NCBI GenBank assembly: GCA_016710325.1
Contig: JADJXK010000001.1
Location: 1,984,001-2,048,000 of the forward strand
Source of the DNA: Candidatus Leptofilum proximum
GTDB lineage: Bacteria > Chloroflexota > Anaerolineae > Promineifilales > Promineifilaceae
Length of the DNA stretch: 64,000 nt
Reading direction: 5' to 3'
Below are positions 36,402 to 45,445 of this stretch, one piece after another; positions within the stretch are counted from its first letter, which is position 1, and each line of letters opens with the position of its first letter. The position numbers were made by a program, and so were the translations under genes. The notes under the pieces were generated by a model. The model saw nothing but the letters and a program-made list of their open reading frames with translations, was not told where the DNA came from and ran no database searches.

Positions 36402-39400
36402 GTGAGCAGTTTAGTGGGAACCCGTAAGTTTGTTGTGGTGGGTTGGCGGACGCAGATGGTTGGCCTTTTGCGGGCTGAGGTGGTGCTGATCGCCATCGTT
36501 TTGCTAGGGATGGCCCTGCGTTTTTATGTCTTGGGAGCCGAAAGTTTGTGGGTAGATGAAGGGACATCTGTATCCGTTGCCCGTCTGACGCTGCCCCAAA
36601 TTTTTGCCGACCGCATTTTCAAAAATCCTCCTTTTTATTTCGTTTTGCTCCATTTTTGGATACAGCTTTTTGGCGATTCTGAAGTGGCGCTGCGGCTGCT
36701 TTCGGCGCTGTTTGGTTCGCTGGCGCTGGGGGGGATGTTCCTGGTGGGCCGCAAGCTGCTGGGCCGTGAGGGCGGGCTCCTCAGCACTTTTTTGCTGACG
36801 ATTGCCCTGCTTCACGTGGAATTTTCGCAGGAGGCGCGGGCTTACAGCCTGATGGTGCTGCAGGTGCTGGTTTCGATGTGGCTCTTTTTGCGGCTGCTGG
36901 ATAAGCCAGACCGGCTGACAGCCTCAAGTTATGTGCTGACCAATGCGCTGCTGCTGTACACGCATTTTTACGGTGTCTTTTTTGTGGCGGCGCAAAATTT
37001 TTTCTGGCTGTATCTGTTGTGGCGGCAGCGGCGGGCTGTTTCGCCTGGTTTGGGGCAGTGGGCAGTTATTCAGGGGGCGATTTTACTGCTGTTTGCGCCG
37101 TGGCTGCGCTACCTGCTGTTGGAAGTGCAGGCGATGCATACAACCGGTGTGTGGATTCCTGAGCCAACGGCCGTTACCCTCTGGCACACCCTACTCGATT
37201 TTGCCTCAGATTCTGCGCTGCTTGTGCTGCTGTTTGCCGGGTTGAGCGGCTGGTGGCTGCTGTACGGCCGTTCCCCATCGCCCCAAACGCAGCCTGTGTG
37301 GCAAACGGATACGGCCGTGGCCGTACTGCTGTTGCTCTGGCTGCTGGTACCGACGTTGGTGCCTTTCATCGCTTCCCGTCTGATTGCTCCGCTTTTGATT
37401 CCCAGATATACCATTGCTGCCTCGTTGGGACTGTATTTGCTGGTGACGGTTGCCCTGCAGCGCATCGGCTGGCCATCGCTGCGCTATGGGCTGCTGACAT
37501 TTATTGCCCTGGCATCTTTACTGGGACTGAGCCGCTATTTTGGCGGGGTAGTTAAGCAGCAGTGGCGAGAAGTGACCGCGCTGCTGGAGCAGGAAGGGCA
37601 GGCGGGTGATTTGCTGCTGTTCCATCCGGGCGGGCTTAAGGATTCAGCCTTTGACTACTATTTTGACCGGGATGATATGCGCTCCGTGCGGTTGGATCTG
37701 GCCACAGATGTGGACACTTTTTACACGTTGCAGCGTGAGGCACAGCAGCTGGAAGATGTGGCGCAGCTGGTGGCCGGCGCTGACCGAGTCTGGCTGGTTC
37801 AGGCAAATCACAATGAACTGGGCGAGCAGCTGGGGCCAACGCTAGCTTCTCTGTATGAATCGGCCGTGCCGTATTCCTTTTTGGGCGTCAATCTGGCACT
37901 GTACTACAACCCGCCCGAACAAGCAGAGGCTGGTCCAACCGTAACGCAGACAATTTATTACCACCTGCCGGAAGCAGCCGCGGTGAACCTGGTGTGGGGG
38001 GTGAATGATTGGCAGCGGCTTTCCCCGTCGTCGCAGGTGATCGAAACGGCCGTTCAGGACAATCTTATGGTGACGCCGATGCGGCGAGAGGGCGACAACT
38101 TTACCGTCGCTTTGCAGCTGCCGCAGGCGGCCCAGCTTGATTACGTGTTCCAGGTAACCGAAAGTCAGCAGCAAGCGCCTGTCAATGTTTGGGATACGCA
38201 AAATGGCCAGGATTACCAGATCAACGCCGTGACGGGTGAACCGGTGACGCATGAATCGAGCTTGTCGGCCGATCAGCGGGACTACCTGGTGGCGCTCACT
38301 ATGACCACACAGGAGATTCGCTACAGGCTGCCGGGGGCAACGGCCGTTAATCTGGTGTGGGGCATCGATGGTTGGCAGCCGCTGCCGCCTGCCTACTGGC
38401 CGCCGGATACACAGCAGGTGGGCGGCCTGCTGTATACCCCCATGATTAAAGAAGGCGACACGTTTGTAGCGTCTGTGCCGGTGGCGGCGGGCAGCCAGTT
38501 AGACTATGTGTTTCAGACGTTTTTGCTGTCTGGCCAGGTGCAGGCCGAGGTGTGGGACACAAACCGGCAGGCAGATTTCCAGCTGGTGACTGAGCAAAGT
38601 GGTGTGGTGACGGTACGGCCGTCTATCTCCCTGTTTTGGTACCGCCTGCTGGTTTGGCAAAACGGCCGTGAGTGGCTGGTGTGGCTGGCGGCAGGCGTGC
38701 TGCTGGTTACCGGGGGATATGCCACCCGGCGACAGCGCCGGGTAAAACTCGCCTTTTTTACCTCGCGCCAATGGCTTTATGTGCGCGATCTCATGCGCGA
38801 ACTTGTCGCCAGAGACATCAAGCTGCGTTACAAGGGCTCGTTTTTGGGCATTTTGTGGTCGCTGCTCAATCCGTTTGTGCAGCTGTTGGTGTTTAGCTTT
38901 GTCTTTCAGGCTTTGCTGCCGCTGGATATTCCTAACTACCCTGCCTACCTGTTTACCGGCTTGCTAGTTTGGGGCTGGTTTAATGCCGCACTGACCGCTT
39001 CGGCCACCGTCATTTTGGAAGGACGGGATTTGATTCGTCGTCCAGGCTTCCCACCCATTGTGCTGCCAATTGTGACTGTGGCGTCTAACCTGGTGCACTT
39101 TTTGCTGTCGCTGCCAATTTTGCTGCTCTTTTTGCTGTTTACCAACATTAATTTGCAGCCGACACTGTTCTGGCTGCCGGTGATCATCGGGCTGCAATTT
39201 GTTTTTACCTTGAGCCTGGCCTATTTTGTGGCTACCTTTCACGTGATGTTTCGTGATACGCAGCACCTGGTGAACATCTTTCTGCTGCTGCTCTTTTATT
39301 TGACGCCGATTTTTTATGATGTGAGCCGCTTTTCCGCCAGGGTACAATGGCTGTTCCAGCTCAATCCGCTGCTGGTGCTGCTGAATGCTTACCGGGCGAT

Positions 39401-39527
39401 TTTGATAAATGGCCAACAGCCCAATTTTGCGGCGCTGGGGCTTCTGCTGGTAGGGTCGCTGGGATTGCTGGCGGTAGGGTACCGTCTCTTTTTGCAGACG
39501 AGCTACCGCTTTGCGGAGGAGCTGTAA
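36402..39527 (+). CDS. Fusion of GT-C glycosyltransferase, two starch-binding-like repeats and ABC-2 polysaccharide export permease
   Basis: 1041 residues in one open frame from a GTG at 36402 (GGGGG upstream). Residues 20-380 have about ten hydrophobic helices and the PMT/ArnT-family marks WVDEGTSVSVA (D52/E53) and FSQEARAYSL (139-150). Residues 400-500 are soluble. Residues 516-600 and 636-720 are two copies of a beta-sandwich resembling CBM20/48 (AVNLVWGVNDWQ and AVNLVWGIDGWQP). After a helix near 755-772 comes a complete ABC-2 permease (785-1041) of the TagG/Wzm type: LVARDIKLRYKGSFLGILWS, YPAYLFTGLLVWGWF, FHVMFRDTQHLV and LNPLLVLLNAYRAIL. Normally these are separate proteins. The next gene encodes the matching Wzt-like ATPase, one base after the stop, which supports the permease role. 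The function is likely coupling a membrane glycosyl transfer step to export. Confidence 0.92.
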   Translation: MSSLVGTRKFVVVGWRTQMVGLLRAEVVLIAIVLLGMALRFYVLGAESLWVDEGTSVSVARLTLPQIFADRIFKNPPFYFVLLHFWIQLFGDSEVALRLLSALFGSLALGGMFLVGRKLLGREGGLLSTFLLTIALLHVEFSQEARAYSLMVLQVLVSMWLFLRLLDKPDRLTASSYVLTNALLLYTHFYGVFFVAAQNFFWLYLLWRQRRAVSPGLGQWAVIQGAILLLFAPWLRYLLLEVQAMHTTGVWIPEPTAVTLWHTLLDFASDSALLVLLFAGLSGWWLLYGRSPSPQTQPVWQTDTAVAVLLLLWLLVPTLVPFIASRLIAPLLIPRYTIAASLGLYLLVTVALQRIGWPSLRYGLLTFIALASLLGLSRYFGGVVKQQWREVTALLEQEGQAGDLLLFHPGGLKDSAFDYYFDRDDMRSVRLDLATDVDTFYTLQREAQQLEDVAQLVAGADRVWLVQANHNELGEQLGPTLASLYESAVPYSFLGVNLALYYNPPEQAEAGPTVTQTIYYHLPEAAAVNLVWGVNDWQRLSPSSQVIETAVQDNLMVTPMRREGDNFTVALQLPQAAQLDYVFQVTESQQQAPVNVWDTQNGQDYQINAVTGEPVTHESSLSADQRDYLVALTMTTQEIRYRLPGATAVNLVWGIDGWQPLPPAYWPPDTQQVGGLLYTPMIKEGDTFVASVPVAAGSQLDYVFQTFLLSGQVQAEVWDTNRQADFQLVTEQSGVVTVRPSISLFWYRLLVWQNGREWLVWLAAGVLLVTGGYATRRQRRVKLAFFTSRQWLYVRDLMRELVARDIKLRYKGSFLGILWSLLNPFVQLLVFSFVFQALLPLDIPNYPAYLFTGLLVWGWFNAALTASATVILEGRDLIRRPGFPPIVLPIVTVASNLVHFLLSLPILLLFLLFTNINLQPTLFWLPVIIGLQFVFTLSLAYFVATFHVMFRDTQHLVNIFLLLLFYLTPIFYDVSRFSARVQWLFQLNPLLVLLNAYRAILINGQQPNFAALGLLLVGSLGLLAVGYRLFLQTSYRFAEEL

Positions 39528-40769
39528 ATGGATGCTGCCATTTCGGTGCAGAACGTAAGCAAAAAGTTCCGCGCCTATCATCCCCAGAAGCCAAACACGA
39601 TTGCCGAGTTGGTTGTGAAAGGCCCTACGTTGCTGCGCGCCGAGGACCAGTTCTGGGCCTTGCGGGACGTAAGCTTCCAGCTTGGGCGGGGGCAGATGTT
39701 GGGCATCATTGGCAAGAACGGGGCGGGTAAATCGACTCTGCTGCGTCTGATTGGCGGGGTGGGGCGGCCAGATGACGGCCGTATCCAGGTGAACGGCCGT
39801 ATCGGCGCGCTGCTTGATCTGGGTGCTGGTTTCCATCCAGATCTGACTGGGCGAGAAAACGTCTTCATCAGCGGCGTCATCTCTGGCCTGCTGCGCCAGG
39901 AGATTGAGGAGCGGTTTGATTCGATTGTCGCTTTTGCCGAACTAGAAGCGTTTATTGACAATCCGCTGCGCACCTACAGCACGGGGATGCAGCTGCGGCT
40001 GGCCTTTGCCGTAGCAGCCCACATCGATCCAGAAGTGCTGTTGATTGATGAAGTGCTGGCAGTGGGAGACCTGGCTTTTCAGCGCAAATGCCTGGACCGT
40101 ATTGCCCAGTTTCGCCAAAAGGGGTGCACCATTTTGCTGGTGTCACACGATGCTAACCAGGTGCAGCAGCTGTGCGACGATGTGCTCTGGCTGCGCCAGG
40201 GACAGGTTGTGGCTCATGGTGAGCCTGCGGTGGTAGTCGGGCAATATGTGGCCGAGATGCAGTCGGAGACACGCCGCCGCACCCCAGAGGCCGTGCCGCT
40301 GCTGCATGCAACTTCTGGCCAAACGCTGCAAATTAACAAGAACCGGTTTGGCTCGCTGGAAATGGAGATTACGGCCGTTCACCTGCAAAACACCCGCGGT
40401 GAGGTGCTGTCTGACATTGAGAGCGGGGAAGGCGTGGCGGTTGTACTGGAGGTGGAGGCGCCAACGGCCGTGCCGTCGCCCATCGTGGGGGTAACCATTA
40501 GCCGCGAAGATGGCACCGTTTGCTACGATACACACACTCAGGCAGATGGGATGCAGCTGGGCGTGTGGCAGGGCAAAAAGCAGATCGCCTTGCAGCTTGA
40601 GCGGCTGGATCTGACACAGGGCGTTTATTTTGTGGATGTGGGGATTTACGAGGCCAACTGGTCGCACGCTTATGATTACCACTGGCATGTTTATCCCCTG
40701 CTCGTAACAACTGGTGAGAAAGAAAAGGGAATGCTCTCTCCGCCAGCGCGCTGGATAGGGCCTGAGTGA
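39528..40769 (+). CDS. Polysaccharide ABC exporter ATPase with C-terminal sugar-binding domain (Wzt-like)
   Basis: 413 residues. Walker A GKNGAGKS near residues 62-69, Q-loop region LLDLGAGFHPDLTG, signature YSTGMQLRLAF, Walker B VLLIDEVLAVGD and the H-loop LLVSHDA. This is the TagH/KpsT/Wzt subgroup. Residues about 260-390 form a Wzt_C-type beta-sandwich (MEITAVHLQNTRGEVLSDIE; VGVTISREDGTVCYDTHT; LTQGVYFVDVGIYE), which in O-antigen exporters recognises the finished chain end. The ATG follows the permease stop directly. Together with the permease domain of the preceding protein it forms a complete exporter. Confidence 0.94.
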   Translation: MDAAISVQNVSKKFRAYHPQKPNTIAELVVKGPTLLRAEDQFWALRDVSFQLGRGQMLGIIGKNGAGKSTLLRLIGGVGRPDDGRIQVNGRIGALLDLGAGFHPDLTGRENVFISGVISGLLRQEIEERFDSIVAFAELEAFIDNPLRTYSTGMQLRLAFAVAAHIDPEVLLIDEVLAVGDLAFQRKCLDRIAQFRQKGCTILLVSHDANQVQQLCDDVLWLRQGQVVAHGEPAVVVGQYVAEMQSETRRRTPEAVPLLHATSGQTLQINKNRFGSLEMEITAVHLQNTRGEVLSDIESGEGVAVVLEVEAPTAVPSPIVGVTISREDGTVCYDTHTQADGMQLGVWQGKKQIALQLERLDLTQGVYFVDVGIYEANWSHAYDYHWHVYPLLVTTGEKEKGMLSPPARWIGPE

Positions 40770-40771
40770 TT

Positions 40772-41728
40772 ATGAACGAAGCATGGCCAACCTTTTCGAT
40801 CATCGTACCCACGTATAACCGCCCTTTGCAGCTGTGGCGCTGCCTGCAGGCGCTGTCTGAGTCCAAATACCCACACGACCGCTTCGAAGTGGTTGTGGTG
40901 GATGATGGCAGCGCGATGTCACTGGAGCCAGTTGTGGCCTGGTTCCAGACAAAGATGGCGATCCGGCTTGTGACCCAGCCCAACAAAGGCCCGGCGGCGG
41001 CGCGAAACATGGGGGCCAGGGTGGCCAACGGCCGTTTCCTGGCCTTCACCGATGATGATTGTGTGCCCCATCCTGCCTGGCTGCGCCAGCTGGCCCTCTT
41101 TTTAGATGATCATCCTGAGAAAATGGTGGGAGGCTATACCAAAAACGGGCTGCCGCACAACAAGTTTTCCCTGGCCAGCCAGCTGCTCATCGACTTTTTG
41201 TACGTGTATTACAACCGCGTGGAGTCGCCGGCGCGGTTTTTTACGTCCAACAACTTTGCCCTGGCGGCCAGCCATTACTGGCAAGTTGGCGGCTTTGATG
41301 AAACCCTTCCCCTGGCGGCAGCTGAGGATCGCGAATTTTGCGACCGGTGGCAGCAGTATGGCCTGGGTATGGTGTACCTGCCCCAGGCCGTGGTGGAGCA
41401 TGAGCATCATATGCGGCCGTTTTCATTTTGGCGGCAGCATTTTAACTATGGCCGAGGGGCCTGGCTCTTTCACTTGGCGCGCAGCCAGCGCACCCAGGGA
41501 AACATTCAGCTGGAATCGCCCGGATTTTACCTGCGGTTGGTAGGCTACCCGCTGCTCGTGATCAAAGGACGGCGCGCGCTGGGGCTGACGGCCATGTTGA
41601 TTGGCACCCAGGTGGCCAATGCCGCGGGATTTTTCTACGAGCGGTTTGCCCGGCTGGGACAGGCAAAGAAAAAGCTCCCGTGGCGGGAGCCTTACGTACC
41701 TGTTGAAAACGTTTCAAATACCGATTAG
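40772..41728 (+). CDS. GT2 glycosyltransferase
   Basis: 318 residues from the ATG at 40772; a GTG at 40766 overlapping the previous stop is possible. GT-A fold: FSIIVPTYNRP, VVVDDGSA, AFTDDDCVP (metal site) and FTSNNFALAA. The catalytic-base region is LAAAEDREFCDRWQQ. C-terminal hydrophobic helix near residue 265-285. It resembles enzymes that elongate glycans on the cytosolic face and is the last gene of the 29.8-41.7 kb operon. The hairpin at 41747-41780 follows. Confidence 0.88.
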   Translation: MNEAWPTFSIIVPTYNRPLQLWRCLQALSESKYPHDRFEVVVVDDGSAMSLEPVVAWFQTKMAIRLVTQPNKGPAAARNMGARVANGRFLAFTDDDCVPHPAWLRQLALFLDDHPEKMVGGYTKNGLPHNKFSLASQLLIDFLYVYYNRVESPARFFTSNNFALAASHYWQVGGFDETLPLAAAEDREFCDRWQQYGLGMVYLPQAVVEHEHHMRPFSFWRQHFNYGRGAWLFHLARSQRTQGNIQLESPGFYLRLVGYPLLVIKGRRALGLTAMLIGTQVANAAGFFYERFARLGQAKKKLPWREPYVPVENVSNTD

Positions 41729-41746
41729 TACCGGGTGCAAAGATTA

Positions 41747-41780
41747 CGCCGATTGAAAAGATCTATCTGCGCAATCGGCG
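41747..41780. terminator. Hairpin between convergent operons
   Basis: CGCCGATTG (41747-41755) pairs exactly with CAATCGGCG (41772-41780). There is no T-run on either side, so its strength as a terminator is doubtful, but its place between converging genes fits. Confidence 0.5.
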
Positions 41781-41796
41781 CGGTTGATCTCAGAAT

Positions 41797-42102
41797 TTAG
41801 AACAGGCCCCAGTCACCACCGGCACCCTCTTCCATCATCGAGGGGTCCCACAGTTCGGTGCCAATCTCCACCGTCACACCGCCCTCCATCACTTGGCTGC
41901 CCACCATGCGCACCTGCTCAATGATTTGCGGGCCGTAGGGGCAGAAGGGAGTGGTGAGGATCATGGTGATTTTGGCGGCGTCGGTTTCTTCATCGATGTC
42001 CAGATTGCGCAGCAGGCCGAGTTCCACCACGTTCAGCCCAATTTCGGGGTCAATGACGCTGCGCAGCGATTCAATCAGTTCTTCTTCTTTATTGGCGATC
42101 AT
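41797..42102 (-). CDS. sufT: MIP18/DUF59 iron-sulfur assembly protein (SufT-like)
   Basis: 101 residues with GAAGGA before the ATG. The DUF59 signature is clear: SVIDPEIGLNVVELGLL at residues 15-31, then ITMILTTPFCPYGPQIIEQV, where the single Cys is the conserved residue of the family. SufT-type proteins help maturation of Fe-S enzymes. The C-terminus (LWDPSMMEEGAGGDWGLF) is as in bacterial SufT. It lies 17 bases after the sufR-like gene on the same strand, divergent from sufCBD, so repressor and SufT are probably co-transcribed. Confidence 0.92.
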   Translation of the reverse strand: MIANKEEELIESLRSVIDPEIGLNVVELGLLRNLDIDEETDAAKITMILTTPFCPYGPQIIEQVRMVGSQVMEGGVTVEIGTELWDPSMMEEGAGGDWGLF

Positions 42103-42119
42103 TTGGTTAATCCTTCGCT

Positions 42120-42782
42120 TTATGAATTAATTTGTATGTCAGACGGCCGTATCGGCAGAGTAAAGTGGCAGTAGTCGTCGCCGTGGAGCATGCAGCTGTG
42201 CTGTTCAACGGCCGTGCCCAGCACGGTGATCATTAACTGTTTGTCCAGCGTACACACTTCGCTGTGCTGCTGGCCCATCAAAATATAAGGGCAGCTGTAC
42301 TCGATAATCTGATAATGGCCGTCGTCCCGTTTTTCCCAGCGGGCCAAAAACCCTTCACTGCCCAACAAGTTTATCACATAATTGAGCCGTTCTTCGAACG
42401 GAAGCCCTTCAAATTCCCCAGAATGCTCTTCCATAATGCGCTGGACCAGGCCGATGAAGATTTCATTAATAGTTTCCGGAGGCAGGCGGTCTTTTAGCTC
42501 TTCCAGCAGCCGGTTGGTGAGGCTGAAATACTTTTGGGGAAAGAGCTCATTGCCCTTTTCGCTGAGGGTGTAGACGTAAAACGGCCGTCCCACCTTCCGC
42601 CGCACACTTTCCACCTCAATCAGCCCTTCAGCCTGCAGGGAATTCAGGTGATGGCGCACCGTAACGGGGGAAACATCAGCCGCTTCTGCCAGGGATTCAA
42701 TATTGCTCTGAGCCGACGCCTTCAGGGTGTGCAGAATGAGGTCTCGCGTGCTCTGTTTGTCCTTGCTTGATACTGATTTCAC
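42120..42782 (-). CDS. sufR: SufR-like iron-sulfur repressor
   Basis: 220 residues from a GTG at 42782, which has AAAGGA at the right distance; the frame is open up to a TTG at 42812. An N-terminal winged helix (DLILHTLKASAQSNIESLAE; SPVTVRHHLNSLQAEGLIEV) is followed by VGRPFYVYTLSEKGNELFPQ, as in cyanobacterial SufR and DeoR-type regulators. The C-terminal part has four Cys: CPY...EVC, then HSCMLHGDDYCHF. The spacing fits the cluster ligands of SufR. In cyanobacteria holo-SufR represses sufBCDS and itself. Its place divergent to sufC supports the same circuit here. Confidence 0.92.
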   Translation of the reverse strand: MKSVSSKDKQSTRDLILHTLKASAQSNIESLAEAADVSPVTVRHHLNSLQAEGLIEVESVRRKVGRPFYVYTLSEKGNELFPQKYFSLTNRLLEELKDRLPPETINEIFIGLVQRIMEEHSGEFEGLPFEERLNYVINLLGSEGFLARWEKRDDGHYQIIEYSCPYILMGQQHSEVCTLDKQLMITVLGTAVEQHSCMLHGDDYCHFTLPIRPSDIQINS

Positions 42783-42823
42783 GATAGAATCCTTTGCCTT
42801 GTAAATCAACAAACCCGCACCTT

Positions 42824-42879
42824 AGCAAATCACCAAAGGTATTCAAAGTTTAGAAGTTTTCTTTGTTTTGTGATTTGCT
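42824..42879. promoter_or_regulatory. Candidate SufR operator (inverted repeat)
   Basis: AGCAAATCAC (42824-42833) and GTGATTTGCT (42870-42879) form a perfect 10-bp inverted repeat with a 36-base spacer, in the gap between sufR and sufC. The spacing is close to that of two sites bound by one dimer pair. I find no copy of the cyanobacterial CAAC-N6-GTTG element in the gap. Confidence 0.5.
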
Positions 42880-43003
42880 CGATCACATTTTCTACAAAGC
42901 GCATTTGCAAAATCTAGACAGCTCTCTAAGCTGGTTTTCCTACTTTTTTGGCTGGATTTTCTTCAAGAATTTGGCAAAAAGTATAGCAATACCAGAGAGA
43001 GTT

Positions 43004-43070
43004 GTCAATAAATGCTATTTTTATCATATTTATCATAAATATTGACGGTGCCTCTGGGCTATGTTATAAT
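43004..43070 (+). promoter_or_regulatory. suf operon promoter with upstream repeats
   Basis: TTGACG (43042-43047), a 17-base spacer and TATAAT (43065-43070) form a strong sigma-70-type promoter about 65 bases before the sufC ATG. GTCAATA (43004-43010) and TATTGAC (43040-43046) make an inverted repeat overlapping the -35. Between them TTTATCATA occurs twice in direct order (43018-43035). These could bind SufR or another regulator. Confidence 0.75.
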
Positions 43071-43134
43071 CCACCCCTGAACATGGGCAAAATATAGTTG
43101 CACAGAATTTTTTGATAGGAGACAGAAGACAACC

Positions 43135-43917
43135 ATGACAACGGCTTTAGAAATCAAAAATTTACATGCCAGCGTAGGTGACCAACCTATTCTGAAAGGC
43201 ATTGATTTACTGGTAAAGCAGGGAGAAGTTCATGCCCTCATGGGGCCAAATGGCTCTGGTAAAAGCACTTTAGCCTACACGCTGGCGGGCCATCCTGCGT
43301 ATGAAGCTACCGCCGGACAGGTTATTTTTGGCGGGGAAGATTTATTTGAAATGGAAGCAGATGAGCGCTCTCGGGCTGGTTTGTTCCTGGCGTTTCAGTA
43401 CCCGGCGTCCGTACCCGGCGTGACCCTGGCCAAATTCCTACGCCAGACCATCAACTCCCGCCGCCAGGCCGAGAATCCCGACGACAAAGGTATTTCTATT
43501 CCCGAATTCCGCCGTTTGCTGAAAGAAAAAATGGATATGCTGGGCATCGACCCCAAGTTTGCAGGCCGTTACCTGAACGAAGGTTTCTCCGGTGGGGAAA
43601 AGAAGCGCGTGGAGATTTTGCAGATGGCTACCGTGGAGCCCAAGATTGCCATTATGGACGAGACGGATTCCGGGCTGGACATCGATGCGCTGCGTGTGGT
43701 CTCTGAAGGCGCCAACCGGCTGCGCCAGGAGCAGGGCATGGGTGTGCTGGTAATTACGCATTACCAGCGGATTCTGAACTATATCCAGCCTGATTTTGTG
43801 CACATTATGATGGACGGCCGTATCGTCGAAAGCGGTGGTCCTGAACTGGCCCTGAAACTGGAAGAAAAAGGATACGATTGGCTTCGTGAGAAGCATGGTA
43901 TTTTAGAGGAGGCATAA
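43135..43917 (+). CDS. sufC: Fe-S assembly ATPase SufC
   Basis: 260 residues. Walker A GPNGSGKST, the SufC-specific Q-loop region LAFQYPASVPGV, signature FSGGEKKRVEILQ, Walker B IAIMDETDSGLDID and H-loop VITHYQRIL. SufC is the ATPase of the SufBCD scaffold that assembles [4Fe-4S] clusters. It is the first gene of the operon, with GGAGA some distance before the ATG, and sits 1 base before the sufB start. Confidence 0.97.
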   Translation: MTTALEIKNLHASVGDQPILKGIDLLVKQGEVHALMGPNGSGKSTLAYTLAGHPAYEATAGQVIFGGEDLFEMEADERSRAGLFLAFQYPASVPGVTLAKFLRQTINSRRQAENPDDKGISIPEFRRLLKEKMDMLGIDPKFAGRYLNEGFSGGEKKRVEILQMATVEPKIAIMDETDSGLDIDALRVVSEGANRLRQEQGMGVLVITHYQRILNYIQPDFVHIMMDGRIVESGGPELALKLEEKGYDWLREKHGILEEA

Positions 43918-43918
43918 C

Positions 43919-45364
43919 ATGGCCGAAAATCTAATAGATGTTCAACCTGAACTGAGTGAAGAAGAAATTGTTGGCCTGGTAAACCAAGACTATGCCACCA
44001 AATACGGTTTTGCCGACGTTGAAGATTACTTTTTTAAGGCAGAAAAAGGACTGGACGAAACCCTCATTCGCGCCATGTCTCTGCGTAAGGGTGAGCCCGA
44101 ATGGATGCTGGACATCCGCCTGAAGGCGTACGAGCATTTCCTCAGCCGCCCCATGCCTGATTGGGGGGCGGATCTGAGCGGCATTAAGTTTGAAGATATT
44201 TACTACTACATCAAACCGTCAGATCGCCAGGGTGATACCTGGGAAGATGTGCCGAGCTACATCAAGGATACCTTCAACAAGCTGGGTATCCCGGAAGCGG
44301 AGCAGAAGTTCCTCTCCGGCGTGGCCGCGCAGTACGAATCTGAAGTGGTCTACCACAACATCAAGAAAGATCTGGAAGAGAAGGGCGTGATTTTCCTGGG
44401 GATGGATGATGGCCTGGCCCAATATCCTGAGCTGGTGAAAGAATATTTCGCCACGATCATTCCGCACAACGACAACAAATTTGCGGCGCTGAATACGGCC
44501 GTATGGTCTGGCGGTTCCTTCATCTACGTACCCCCTGGGGTTCATGTAGAAATGCCGCTCCAGGCGTACTTCCGGATCAACGCCAAAAACGTGGGCCAGT
44601 TTGAACGCACCCTCATCATCGTTGATGAAGGCGCCTACGTCCACTACGTCGAAGGCTGCACCGCCCCCATCTACTCTGAAGATTCGCTGCACTCGGCGGT
44701 GGTGGAAATTATCGTGAAGAAGGGTGGGCGCTGCCGCTACACGACCATCCAGAACTGGTCTAACAACGTCTATAACCTGGTCACCAAGCGTGCCATCGCC
44801 GAAGAAAAAGCCACCATGGAGTGGGTTGATGGCAACCTGGGTTCCAAAGTGACGATGAAATATCCGGCCGTTTACATGACGGGCGAAGGCGCCCACGGGG
44901 AAATTCTCTCCATCGCTTTTGCCGGTAAAGGCCAGCACCAGGACGCTGGTGGCAAGGTGGTTCATGCCGCTTCCAACACCACCAGCCGCATCATTTCCAA
45001 ATCGATCAGTAAAGGTGGCGGTCGTGCCTCTTATCGTGGTCTGCTGAAGGTGAACAAGGGGGCTTTCCACTGCAAGTCCAACGTGGTGTGTGATGCCCTG
45101 CTGCTGGACGAAAACAGCCGCTCCGACACCTACCCGTACATCGAGATTGAAGAGGAAGATGTGAACATCGGCCACGAAGCCTCGGTGAGCAAGGTGGGTG
45201 AGGAACAGCTCTTCTACCTGATGAGCCGCGGTATTAGTGAGGAAACCGCTACTTCCATGATTGTGAATGGCTTCATTGAGCCGCTGGTCAAAGAGCTGCC
45301 GATGGAATATGCCATTGAGATGAATCGCCTGATTCAGCTGCAAATGGAAGGATCGATTGGGTAA
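43919..45364 (+). CDS. sufB: Fe-S cluster scaffold protein SufB
   Basis: 481 residues, full length. The start EEEIVGLVNQDYATKYGF and the SufB hallmarks LNTAVWSGGSFIYVPPGVHV, EGCTAPIYSEDSLHSAVVEI, TIQNWSNNVYNLVTKRA and FHCKSNVVCDALLLDENSRS (the conserved cysteine region) are present. SufB is the scaffold for nascent clusters with SufC and SufD. AGAGGAGG precedes the ATG. It is followed by a gap of 81 bases holding a period-7 repeat hairpin before sufD. Confidence 0.97.
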   Translation: MAENLIDVQPELSEEEIVGLVNQDYATKYGFADVEDYFFKAEKGLDETLIRAMSLRKGEPEWMLDIRLKAYEHFLSRPMPDWGADLSGIKFEDIYYYIKPSDRQGDTWEDVPSYIKDTFNKLGIPEAEQKFLSGVAAQYESEVVYHNIKKDLEEKGVIFLGMDDGLAQYPELVKEYFATIIPHNDNKFAALNTAVWSGGSFIYVPPGVHVEMPLQAYFRINAKNVGQFERTLIIVDEGAYVHYVEGCTAPIYSEDSLHSAVVEIIVKKGGRCRYTTIQNWSNNVYNLVTKRAIAEEKATMEWVDGNLGSKVTMKYPAVYMTGEGAHGEILSIAFAGKGQHQDAGGKVVHAASNTTSRIISKSISKGGGRASYRGLLKVNKGAFHCKSNVVCDALLLDENSRSDTYPYIEIEEEDVNIGHEASVSKVGEEQLFYLMSRGISEETATSMIVNGFIEPLVKELPMEYAIEMNRLIQLQMEGSIG

Positions 45365-45366
45365 TA

Positions 45367-45437
45367 AATGGTTAATGGTAAATGGTTAACGCTCAATTTT
45401 TAACCATTTACCATTTACAGTTAACCATTAACCATTA
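45367..45437. repeat. Period-7 tandem repeat hairpin between sufB and sufD
   Basis: The seven-base word ATGGTTA/ATGGTAA is repeated three times (about 45368-45390) and its complement TAACCAT/TTACCAT several times further on. The arms can form a stem of about 15 bp. Located just downstream of the sufB stop. Confidence 0.8.
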
Positions 45438-45445
45438 AAAAAGTC

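Noticed and set aside
43918..45364. Long antisense frame opposite sufB (374 codons) and a similar one opposite sufD
   Set aside because: Both mirror conserved suf genes; the translations resemble no family.
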